Made by a program: the position numbers and the translations under genes | In this document: in pieces, positions 33,427 through 38,979 of the stretch | Numbering within the stretch: position 1 is the stretch's first letter | How the letters are laid out: each line of letters starts with the position of its first letter | IMG/VR virus record: IMGVR_UViG_3300022934_000043 | Coordinates: 1-44,688 of that record | From: a virus | Strand: one strand, 5' to 3' | Length of the DNA: 44,688 nt | The notes under the pieces: model-generated | Told to the model about the DNA's origin: nothing | What the model saw: only the letters and a program-made list of their open reading frames with translations | The model's database searches: none

Positions 33427-33795
33427 TTATGACTCTTCGTTACTCTTTGGACCCTCCTTCTTCTTGCTGGGGAAGTGAGGTATGGGGAGCTTCGGAGTGT
33501 TCTTCTCTGCTTGTAGGGCTTGTTTCTGACCCTCTTCATACGCCTCTATTGCTGCCTGCTTCTGACCCTCACTCTGGTTGAGGATCCTCTGCAGTTTCAG
33601 CTCTTTGTAGCATATGGCTTCATTGATTTTGCTGAGGATTTCTTCCCTGCTCTCTTCAACAAACACCCTTGACCGTCTGTTCAGGAGCCTTACTGACCAT
33701 CCTGTTGATTCCTTTTCGATTGTCGTGATCTGAGAATGATCAATCGCTGCAAGGGTTTTATTGCGTTTGGTTAGGTATATATGCTGTAAGTTCAT
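33427..33795 (-). CDS. Hypothetical protein with beta N-terminus and helical tail
   Basis: A 122-residue protein. N-terminal beta hairpins (IYLTKRNKTLAAIDHSQ, GWSVRLLNRRSRVFV) are followed by a Glu/Gln/Lys-rich helical part with a duplicated EGQKQA unit and a Pro/Lys tail. Unknown function. Its ATG overlaps the upstream gene stop as ATGA. Confidence 0.5.
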   Translation of the reverse strand: MNLQHIYLTKRNKTLAAIDHSQITTIEKESTGWSVRLLNRRSRVFVEESREEILSKINEAICYKELKLQRILNQSEGQKQAAIEAYEEGQKQALQAEKNTPKLPIPHFPSKKKEGPKSNEES

Positions 33796-34112
33796 AGAAA
33801 GTTGTAGTCCGACATTCCCTTGTCTTTACGCTCCTGTCTGAGGATTTGTGTCTTTTTCTCAAACTCCTCATTCCACCATTGCGGCCACTCCTTTTTGTAG
33901 TTGGGTCTGATCCGAACATGCTGCCGTGGGAGCTTGGAAACACGTGCTGCTAGGCTTGAATTGCGTTCAAACTGCAGTAGCGCCCATCCAGCGAATCTAC
34001 GCGCCTGAACATGCTCTGGGAGCCTCGATGATGACCTGATATTCCTTAACGCCACACCCGTTATCTGGGCGACTGTGGCAAGGATCCTTCGTGCTTCTTC
34101 TTCTGTTAACAT
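33792..34112 (-). CDS. Second DnaA domain-IV-like protein
   Basis: A 106-residue basic protein. VAQITGVALRNIRSSSRLPE and VQARRFAGWALLQFERNSSL (about 14-54) resemble the start of DnaA domain IV (Vs..tGvs...L.s.sR......AR..am.L). The HTH second half is less clear than in the 94-residue protein at 32313-32597. No ATPase part. It may bind origin-type sites. It lies one nt behind a Cys-rich micro-gene and ahead of the EGQKQA protein. Confidence 0.5.
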   Translation of the reverse strand: MLTEEEARRILATVAQITGVALRNIRSSSRLPEHVQARRFAGWALLQFERNSSLAARVSKLPRQHVRIRPNYKKEWPQWWNEEFEKKTQILRQERKDKGMSDYNFL

Positions 34113-34113
34113 A

Positions 34114-34221
34114 TTACTTGTCTGAACACTCGCAGTAGCCCTGACATCGAGGGCAATCGCATTCGTCCGGTTTGTTGCAACGGAACCTCTGGAAGAACCG
34201 TTTACAGTATTTACATTTCAT
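34114..34221 (-). CDS. Cys-rich micro-protein (35 aa), likely zinc binding
   Basis: A 35-residue protein with eight Cys: CxxC at 3-6, C15, C21xC23xxC26 and C30xC32, close to a double zinc-ribbon or knuckle. Its start is ATG directly followed by AAATGT; the stop lies one nt before the start of the DnaA-like gene. It is too dense in Cys to be chance in a random frame. No clear Shine-Dalgarno is visible. DNA, RNA or host-protein binding is possible. Confidence 0.6.
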   Translation of the reverse strand: MKCKYCKRFFQRFRCNKPDECDCPRCQGYCECSDK

Positions 34222-34231
34222 AAAGTATTAA

Positions 34232-34357
34232 TTCCCGCTCAACAGCAGATGGTTCTTTTTAGGCTACACTCATAGCCTCATACGTACCCAACGACCATCA
34301 TTCAACCACCGCAACACCAGTTCTTTTATTGTGGTAGTAAGCGCCGTTGAGCGGGAA
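34232..34357 (-). ncRNA. Structured 126-bp inverted-repeat element
   Basis: A perfect 12-bp inverted repeat (TTCCCGCTCAAC at 34232-34243 with GTTGAGCGGGAA at 34346-34357) encloses about 102 bp. Inside are a perfect six-bp hairpin (AGGCTA-6nt-TAGCCT, 34261-34278) and an ACCAC/GTGGT pairing. It fills nearly the whole 140-bp gap between the Cys-rich gene and the 55-residue gene. There is no U-tract, so it is not a simple terminator, and I recognise no known riboswitch. Possible functions are an RNA element, a small RNA, or a single-strand origin or packaging site. Typed as ncRNA only as the best fit. Confidence 0.45.
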
Positions 34358-34361
34358 ATTG

Positions 34362-34529
34362 TTATACGTCTATACCTGCAGCTCTGAGCAATTCCCTCCG
34401 CCTGTGAAGCTTCTGCTCTCGGCTTTTCGGGGGCTCACCCGGCTTGCTGACTGATCCTGTTTGTAACGCCCATCGTAAAACGGTAGGCCCGTGTTTCTTT
34501 GTGAAGTCTTCGGCTTCTTGGTAGTTCAT
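34362..34529 (-). CDS. Small protein coupled to the helicase loader (55 aa)
   Basis: A 55-residue basic protein (starts MNYQEAEDFTKKHGP, ends RRRELLRAAGIDV). Its ATG overlaps the stop of the loader gene as ATGA, which supports the frame strongly. It may contact the loader or DNA; the basic, helical composition allows both. No family recognised. Confidence 0.6.
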   Translation of the reverse strand: MNYQEAEDFTKKHGPTVLRWALQTGSVSKPGEPPKSREQKLHRRRELLRAAGIDV

Positions 34530-35101
34530 CGTTTGTCGTAATCCTTGTTGTATTCAATTTGAACCAACCGACTCTTTCTTCGAGTCAACCTTGATGCTAT
34601 TCGCACATCGATCTCAGCCCACTCAGACTGGGACAGGTTGCTAGTTATCATCGTCCACTCACCCTGACGGGCTTCAAGGACGCACAGTAGTTTGTCTAAG
34701 TCGGAATCCCACCTAGTAGGAGCGATGTCATCCAAGGCGACCACGGGCCAATGTCGGCAGTCGTCCAGTAAAGCATCGGACTTGGTAACCGAAGGCCAAT
34801 AAAGCCAGCTTGGTTTATAGGTGGATCTCAGCGCCGGGAGATACTTGAAACGCTTCTCCCATAGCTGCTTTATGAGATGACTCTTACCCACACCTGAGTG
34901 TCCGCTGAGGGTCAGCCACCGAGGCTTGCCGCCTGCTTGCTGGTCGCGAAGGAAACAGCAAGCCTCGGTGAGTGCAGGTCTTAGCTCTGGAATGTCTTCC
35001 CACTCAAACCACTCAACCGCCTTATCGATATTGATCGATCCCGGCAGTGTTGGATCCGGTGTTTCGGAGTTGTGGGACTTTTGGTCCTGCCCAATGCTCA
35101 T
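34526..35101 (-). CDS. DnaC/IstB-like helicase loader ATPase
   Basis: A 191-residue AAA+ protein. Walker A LSGHSGVGKSHL (G67-S74), Walker B VVALDDIA (about 120-127, DD), sensor I TMITSNLS (about 150-157) and an Arg-finger stretch RIASRLTRR near 167-175. This is the DnaC/DnaI/IstB group that opens the DnaB ring and loads it at the origin. The ATG at 35101 (MSIGQDQK) is used; the longer reading frame into the upstream gene has no support. Its N-terminal 80 nt overlap the end of the upstream replication gene. Confidence 0.85.
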   Translation of the reverse strand: MSIGQDQKSHNSETPDPTLPGSINIDKAVEWFEWEDIPELRPALTEACCFLRDQQAGGKPRWLTLSGHSGVGKSHLIKQLWEKRFKYLPALRSTYKPSWLYWPSVTKSDALLDDCRHWPVVALDDIAPTRWDSDLDKLLCVLEARQGEWTMITSNLSQSEWAEIDVRIASRLTRRKSRLVQIEYNKDYDKR

Positions 35102-35345
35102 CCTCAAACCTCTCTTGGTTAAACCATGTGCTTGCATGCGGTATGAATCTGAATTGGTCGTCGCGGGGCGACACGCCCTTCCACAATGCCGCATACGCTT
35201 GCACACGTTCTGTTAGGTAATCCTCTGGGTAATCCCTCAGAGCCCTTTCAATGGCTTTCAGAGCCATCGGCTTTCCCACTCGACGGGGATACATTTTGTA
35301 GAGCTTCTCTGCAATGGAGTCGCTTGTATTTTTTACATTCGTCAT
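35022..35345 (-). CDS. Replication initiation accessory (O-protein C-terminal-like)
   Basis: A 107-residue protein. YKMYPRRVGKPMALKAIERA, DDQFRFIPHASTWFNQERF and EDEHW follow the C-terminal part of lambda O-like or primosome replication proteins, which binds helicase and is found in phage replication modules. The remaining N-terminal DNA-binding part of O is missing. It lies directly before the loader. It overlaps both neighbours by long stretches (98 or 80 nt). Confidence 0.55.
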   Translation of the reverse strand: MTNVKNTSDSIAEKLYKMYPRRVGKPMALKAIERALRDYPEDYLTERVQAYAALWKGVSPRDDQFRFIPHASTWFNQERFEDEHWAGPKVPQLRNTGSNTAGIDQYR

Positions 35346-35439
35346 AGGCTAATCGTTTAGTCTTGCAGAACTGACTCACATAAAGTGACTCGCCCTGATA
35401 GTTAACTACTGCCCTAAAACCCTGCGGGTAGCGCAGCAC
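35248..35439 (-). CDS. Small basic protein in an overlap cluster
   Basis: A 63-residue protein from a GTG (35439) with a TTGAGG Shine-Dalgarno six nt upstream; a longer form from ATG at 35490 is possible. The core GFRAVVNYQGESLYVSQF, CKTKRLAYDECKKYKR looks genuinely protein-like, basic and with a beta hairpin, possibly nucleic-acid binding. The end beyond residue 40 lies inside the next gene's frame and may be non-functional extension. The overlaps are 26 nt with the nuclease gene and 98 nt with the replication gene. Confidence 0.45.
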   Translation of the reverse strand: MLRYPQGFRAVVNYQGESLYVSQFCKTKRLAYDECKKYKRLHCREALQNVSPSSGKADGSESH

Positions 35440-36244
35440 TATAATCCTCAACTGCGGGTTGCGTATTGAGGGGCGCGTAGCCTTTTTCATATTTCCATAC
35501 GTTCATCAAACCTTGAAAGAGTTGATAGTAATCCGCTTCGTTTCGGTTCCAGACCTTGACGTGCGGCTTGCTAGGCTTCTTGCTGTCGATGACAACCGAC
35601 ACCAACTCTAATGGAGGCGTATAAGGCTTCTGCACACACTCCGCGTAGGCTGCAAGTTGAAGCGGAAACTTCGGGTAGAAGTTTGGGCGACCATTACGAA
35701 TGGTCTGAGTCTTGTAATCAATTACTGCCTTTCCTACTCCCTTCACCTCAGCCACCAAATCAACGGTGCCTGCGTATCCTTCTCGATGGTTGACAAGCAC
35801 TTCCTCAACTATGTCAACGTCCAAGATGTTTTCTCTCAACCACTCAATAGTCGGCTCTGCAAACTCATCGACTTCTGGATCCGAAACCTCTTCACCACGC
35901 ATGAATGACTCCAACACGTTGTGAACCTTGGATCCGAAGCCAGTAGCTTCCTTGCTCTTCGTCTTCGAGTCTTCGACTACTCGCCTCGCAAACTTGTCAA
36001 GGGACTCACCCTCCTGCTGAGGGAGAGTGAGCGCCGCTTCGACAAGTTGAGTTTGGATCCAACTTTCCAAGGTGTGAGAGCGGATGATCGACAGCACCGA
36101 AGTCACCGAGGGAAACAGGTTGAGCTTCCGCGCATCCGACAGGTTAGTCGGACGCATTCCTCCTGCCTTCTTCTCAACGGAATGGCAGGGTGTCCCATCG
36201 GCTTTATACCAATGAGCGCTTTCGCTGGGTATCAACGAGGCCAT
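35414..36244 (-). CDS. PD-(D/E)XK exonuclease, RecB/Cas4-like
   Basis: A 276-residue nuclease. Motifs in order: GSKVHNVLESF with H108, EGYAGTVDLVAEV with D162, GKAVIDYKTQ with D176 and K178, and FPLQLAAYAE with Q196 and Y200, the RecB-family set. No Cys cluster for an Fe-S centre is seen, so it is closer to a lambda-exo- or RecB-type nuclease than classic Cas4. It is directly behind the SSB-like gene, suggesting recombination or end processing during replication. Confidence 0.85.
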   Translation of the reverse strand: MASLIPSESAHWYKADGTPCHSVEKKAGGMRPTNLSDARKLNLFPSVTSVLSIIRSHTLESWIQTQLVEAALTLPQQEGESLDKFARRVVEDSKTKSKEATGFGSKVHNVLESFMRGEEVSDPEVDEFAEPTIEWLRENILDVDIVEEVLVNHREGYAGTVDLVAEVKGVGKAVIDYKTQTIRNGRPNFYPKFPLQLAAYAECVQKPYTPPLELVSVVIDSKKPSKPHVKVWNRNEADYYQLFQGLMNVWKYEKGYAPLNTQPAVEDYSAALPAGF

Positions 36245-36246
36245 GA

Positions 36247-36924
36247 CTAAAAAGGCACGTTATCGTCATTGACCAAACTCGGCACATCAGCGGCAGCAGC
36301 GTCAGCGGCAGCACTGATTTTCGATGCAACAGCTTGCACCATTGTAGGCGCTGCTGGCTGCAGGTATGGCTGAGCCTCTGGGCTCTTTGCCATAATCTTC
36401 TTAATGCCGTTCGGCAATGCGTCAAAAGCTTCCTGAGAAGGCTTATCGTCGAAAGAAAAGAACCGCCTTGGATTCTCCTGATCCGACACCTTAGTGCCGG
36501 GGGCTACGGGAAGGATGTTGGCTAGTTCAGCCCTGAATCCTCCGCTTGCTTTGGGTTTGTGCAACACCTGCAGTTGGGCTGCTACCCCCAGAAGCTTCTC
36601 AATGTCAAACCCTGCCTTCTCGTCCTCTGTAAAGGGACGACCGCGCCAGCTTTCCAGATGGAAAGTCAGGTTGGCTTTGTCTCCCAGAGACAGTGTGTAG
36701 AACCGGGAAATGCTTTGAGGCATCGGCCCGGTCTCGGTTTCAATCGGGGGGCAGCTATATAGCTCGAAAGCTATATGCACCTCTCTGAGGTGTTTCACTT
36801 CACCCTTCCACTCTTTCTGTTGAGTGCCGAGATCGATGATGGAGTAGCATCGACCGAGGTGCAGTCCCTGTGGGCAAATGGCGAATTCAGATCCGCCTCC
36901 TTCGTTTGTCGCTAGTAATGGCAT
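36247..36924 (-). CDS. SSB-like DNA-binding protein with host-type acidic tip
   Basis: A 225-residue protein. Its N-terminal part (CYSIIDLGTQQKEW, KHLREVHIAFEL, SRFYTLSLGDKANLTFHLES, WRGRPFTEDEKAGFDI) follows a phage family that accompanies RecB-like nucleases; beta strands fit an OB-like fold, though the family has no enzyme motif. The C-terminus, after an Ala-rich linker, ends in NDDNVPF, closely like the D-D-D-I-P-F tip by which bacterial SSB recruits replication and repair proteins. It is thus likely the phage single-strand DNA-binding protein that engages host partners. It starts 42 nt behind a micro-gene and ends 3 nt before the nuclease. Confidence 0.65.
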   Translation of the reverse strand: MPLLATNEGGGSEFAICPQGLHLGRCYSIIDLGTQQKEWKGEVKHLREVHIAFELYSCPPIETETGPMPQSISRFYTLSLGDKANLTFHLESWRGRPFTEDEKAGFDIEKLLGVAAQLQVLHKPKASGGFRAELANILPVAPGTKVSDQENPRRFFSFDDKPSQEAFDALPNGIKKIMAKSPEAQPYLQPAAPTMVQAVASKISAAADAAAADVPSLVNDDNVPF

Positions 36925-36966
36925 AGTCTATTATTGTGTGTTTGTTAAAATGGGTATGTGTCAACT

Positions 36967-37059
36967 TTATTCGCTATACTCGTTTGGCGTTGTCAAAACG
37001 CAGAAGAGAACGACCGCGGCTGCAGTAATGGAAGAGATGAAAAACAGGTTAGCTATCAT
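36967..37059 (-). CDS. Single-span membrane micro-protein (30 aa)
   Basis: A 30-residue protein with one hydrophobic helix (ANLFFISSITAAAVVLFCVL) and a short polar end. Its ATG overlaps the stop of the upstream gene as ATGA, which supports translation. The membrane location is clear from composition; function, such as membrane signalling or exclusion, is unknown. Confidence 0.5.
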   Translation of the reverse strand: MIANLFFISSITAAAVVLFCVLTTPNEYSE

Positions 37060-37322
37060 GGTTTTTGTTTTGGTTTTTGTGTTTGTTTTTGTTTTGGATT
37101 CGGAACCCGATCGTCTCGGACTCCTAAACGTTTAAGCCACGCAATGGCTTGCTCTTCGGCGTCGAAGAGCTCGCCTACCATTCGCCCTGAGACGAAAACA
37201 GCAAATCCGCCTCGGCTCTGGCTGAAAGCCGCCCGAATCTTACCGTGGCGGAAGAGTGGTCCCCAGACCTCTTTGAGGGTTTTATGGGCGACTGGTGGGT
37301 GAATTTTAAAGCGCCCCCTCAT
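37056..37322 (-). CDS. Small protein with FKIHPP-TLKEVWGP start and Lys/Gln tail
   Basis: An 88-residue protein. N-terminal MRGRFKIHPPVAHKTLKEVW, then a beta-type middle (AAFSQSRGGFAVFVSGRMVG) and a low-complexity tail (PKQKQTQKPKQKP), whose codons give the T-rich plus strand near 37060-37110. The start is chosen by alignment with the truncated paralogue at 37854-37934; two in-frame ATGs lie further upstream. Unknown function. Confidence 0.55.
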   Translation of the reverse strand: MRGRFKIHPPVAHKTLKEVWGPLFRHGKIRAAFSQSRGGFAVFVSGRMVGELFDAEEQAIAWLKRLGVRDDRVPNPKQKQTQKPKQKP

Positions 37323-37572
37323 AATACTTGAATTCGTCATCTTCGCTTCGCTTGATACGTTGAACATCCTCGTCCCTAGCTTTCACCGCCTCGGCGAATG
37401 CAGAGGGACAGTGATTCGGAGGGTAGTAACCCTCGACGAATTCGTCCCTTTCTTTTGCGCTGTCGAAGGCATAGACGCACACCTCGTTGCGGTTCAGCCT
37501 TTGGTTGTTGATAAAAATCTCCCTCGTCACGTAGCCCAGAGGCCAAGTTTTTGCGTAATATTGTCTTCTCAT
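37306..37572 (-). CDS. Small hypothetical early protein
   Basis: An 88-residue protein (starts MRRQYYAKTWPLGYVTRE, later SAKERDEFVEGYYPP and a charged helix) without recognised family. It is preceded by a GGGG-rich Shine-Dalgarno-like site and overlaps the next gene by 17 nt. It resembles the many small host-takeover proteins in phage early regions. Confidence 0.5.
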   Translation of the reverse strand: MRRQYYAKTWPLGYVTREIFINNQRLNRNEVCVYAFDSAKERDEFVEGYYPPNHCPSAFAEAVKARDEDVQRIKRSEDDEFKYYEGAL

Positions 37573-37616
37573 AATGTTTCCCCTTTCTTTCTGTTTTTAG
37601 AAATTCACCAGATTGT

Positions 37617-37841
37617 TCATTTAATCCGCTTAACGGTTGCGCCGCGCCAGTAGGTTTCCCCCTGAATGTAGCCCTTATGAATAAGGGATTTCAGCCCTTG
37701 CGCTGAGAACCTGTAGCGCGGTTTCCATCCCGTTGATGGGATCGGGGTCGTTGAATATTCGCTTGTAGCGATATGGACGTCCTCCCCGATCGGGAGATTT
37801 TCTAGGAAAGCGGATTGCTTCGGTGTTAGGTCTGTTTTCAT
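37617..37841 (-). CDS. Small hypothetical early protein behind repeat element 1
   Basis: A 74-residue protein with a helical start (MKTDLTPKQSAFLENLPIGE) and a beta-rich, basic end (YIQGETYWRGATVKRIK). The protein is unknown. A 25-bp element (37860-37884) lies 18 nt upstream of the start and is repeated before another gene (38303-38327), which may place both under a common control. Confidence 0.5.
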   Translation of the reverse strand: MKTDLTPKQSAFLENLPIGEDVHIATSEYSTTPIPSTGWKPRYRFSAQGLKSLIHKGYIQGETYWRGATVKRIK

Positions 37842-37853
37842 AGTTCGTTGTTT

Positions 37854-37934
37854 TTAGAGATTGATCGAACAGGGGATCGGACCCCACACCTCTTTGAGGG
37901 TTTCAGGGGTAGATGGTGGGTGAATTTTAAACAT
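37854..37934 (-). pseudogene. Truncated paralogue of the 37056-37322 gene (26 codons)
   Basis: A short open frame, MFKIHPP then TPETLKEVWGP, continuing into unrelated codons and stopping within the leader of the next gene. It aligns with the start of the protein at 37056-37322, with synonymous differences in several codons, and upstream bases (GAGGGGGCGCTTTAAAA) are shared too. The loss of homology coincides with the 25-bp repeat, so the gene was probably cut by recombination at that repeat. It may also be a functional short peptide. Confidence 0.6.
37860..37884. repeat. 25-bp direct repeat, copy 1
   Basis: Identical to 38303-38327. The plus-strand sequence starts ATTGATCGAACAGG and ends GGATCGGACCC. 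It lies in the leader of the 74-residue gene and inside the end of the truncated paralogue. It could be a shared leader or operator, or a recombination joint. Confidence 0.75.
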
Positions 37935-37952
37935 TTTTAAAGCGCCCCCTCG

Positions 37953-38267
37953 TTAATCCATAAAAGATTCAGGTATAGTTAAACCATTCAGGTGTGAGTT
38001 CAAAAACTCCCGGCTATCAACCCTCTCAACCTCAAAGAAATCGCACAATTCCCCCTTCTTGTCATACTCGGCAAATGCTAGTGTTAAATTGGTGTCCGAG
38101 AGGGGGTGGAATTTGTTTTGGAATGCGAGCTTTGCCGCTTTCCATTCATCATGTACATTCTCAATGGGCTCAATCGTTCGGTCGCCTTTGGGGAGTTTCT
38201 CGAACTGTCCATTGACCCAATTCCATTGAGTGTCTGAGTTTTCAACATAAATGCTACTAGTCTTCAT
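37953..38267 (-). CDS. Small hypothetical early protein behind repeat element 2
   Basis: A 104-residue acidic protein (MKTSSIYVENSDTQWNWVN at the start, FFEVERVDSREFLNSHLNG near the end). Function unknown. The ATG at 38267 is chosen; the longer frame would translate the 25-bp repeat. The repeat copy at 38303-38327 lies 35 nt upstream of the start. Confidence 0.55.
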   Translation of the reverse strand: MKTSSIYVENSDTQWNWVNGQFEKLPKGDRTIEPIENVHDEWKAAKLAFQNKFHPLSDTNLTLAFAEYDKKGELCDFFEVERVDSREFLNSHLNGLTIPESFMD

Positions 38268-38302
38268 TCTAATAATTTTCTGGTTAATTGTTAAAAGTTT
38301 CA

Positions 38303-38327
38303 ATTGATCGAACAGGGGATCGGACCC
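38303..38327. repeat. 25-bp direct repeat, copy 2
   Basis: Identical to 37860-37884 over 25 bp. It lies between the gene ending at 38350 and the ATG at 38267, in the leader of the latter. No close dyad symmetry is seen. Confidence 0.75.
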
Positions 38328-38349
38328 TGCTCGGGGATGGTTAACCTTT

Positions 38350-38577
38350 TCAAGCCTCTGCCAACTCAGGATAGTCATCTTTGAGTGTTTCCGTGTTGCA
38401 AACCGTAGCGGAATGGGCTGGGAGATAATAACTGCCTGCGAAAAGCTTTTTGAACGGAGCTTCGGTGCATTTCATCCCGCGCACCCAGTCTTTCGCTTCA
38501 TTAGCAGTCCTGAATCCAAACTGATATTCCCCCCTAAGAATCACGTGCCAATTATTTCTCGTTTCGTTCTTTGTCAT
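38350..38577 (-). CDS. First gene of the leftward block
   Basis: A 75-residue protein (MTKNETRNNWHVILRGEYQF, then TANEAKDWVRGM, end DDYPELAEA) with a short beta-helix pattern. It is the most upstream minus-strand gene and should be expressed first. The ATG at 38577 falls near the transcription start expected from the promoter at 38586-38614, so the mRNA may be nearly leaderless. No function recognised. Confidence 0.55.
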   Translation of the reverse strand: MTKNETRNNWHVILRGEYQFGFRTANEAKDWVRGMKCTEAPFKKLFAGSYYLPAHSATVCNTETLKDDYPELAEA

Positions 38578-38585
38578 ATGTGAAT

Positions 38586-38614
38586 AAAGTAGCAACAACC
38601 TCACACCCCGTCAA
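38586..38614 (-). promoter_or_regulatory. Sigma-70-like early promoter
   Basis: In minus orientation TTGACG (38614-38609), a 17-bp spacer and TACTTT (38591-38586). The -35 box matches the consensus at five of six bases, the -10 weakly. Directly upstream are three 11-bp repeats that may boost or regulate it. It is well placed to drive the whole leftward gene block by host RNA polymerase. Confidence 0.5.
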
Positions 38615-38617
38615 CCC

Positions 38618-38650
38618 TTTCTTTCAACTTTCTTTCAACTTTCTTTCACC
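38618..38650. repeat. Three 11-bp tandem repeats upstream of the early promoter
   Basis: TTTCTTTCAAC at 38618-38628 and 38629-38639 and TTTCTTTCACC at 38640-38650. The 11-bp spacing is close to one helical turn, so bound proteins would sit on one face of the DNA. They are just upstream of the -35 box in the minus direction. They may be activator sites or an UP-type AT-rich element. Confidence 0.75.
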
Positions 38651-38979
38651 CCTGAAAGGCGCTCTAATTACCACCGGGGATTCGGGCGCTAAAATTAAGG
38701 CTTGACGAGTCGAAATGAGGGATTGTTAAAATCTGGGGAAGGAGGAGCGACTGAAAGGAGCGACGGGAGGGGAAGCTTCCCAAGGTGTAGAAGCTTCTGA
38801 GAAAGATGTAAGAGAAGGGGAATGAACTCTGGTTCATCCCAATGAGCGAAGCGAGTGGATGAATTAACTGTGGGAATGAACTTACTCAGCCACGGGTTAA
38901 CACCTTAACAAAGTAGAATAGTCAGTCTTGTTGTATTATTACCTTGACTGAGTAATAAGCTCACATTGAAAAGACTTTC
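38651..38979. promoter_or_regulatory. Divergent intergenic region, structured, no genes seen
   Basis: A gene-free part between the leftward block and the rightward glycan block. Seen: palindromes GGGAAGCTTCCC (38770-38781) and AGAAGCTTCT (38789-38798); hairpins ATGAAC-4nt-GTTCAT (38822-38837) and TTCATCC/GGATGAA (38833-38839 with 38857-38863); an 8-bp inverted pair TTACTCAG/CTGAGTAA (38882-38889 and 38948-38955); and TTATTAC-9nt-GTAATAA (38936-38958) just before the first rightward gene. The last, around TTGACT, may be an operator of the rightward promoter; a full -10/-35 pair is not convincing. Confidence 0.45.

Noticed and set aside
37056-37110. T/G-rich plus-strand stretch (possible simple repeat or promoter)
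   Set aside because: Explained by Lys/Gln/Pro codons at the end of the minus-strand gene 37056-37322.
37860-37884. tRNA 3' part (GTTCGATC-like sequence)
   Set aside because: No acceptor, D or anticodon arms can be built around either copy.
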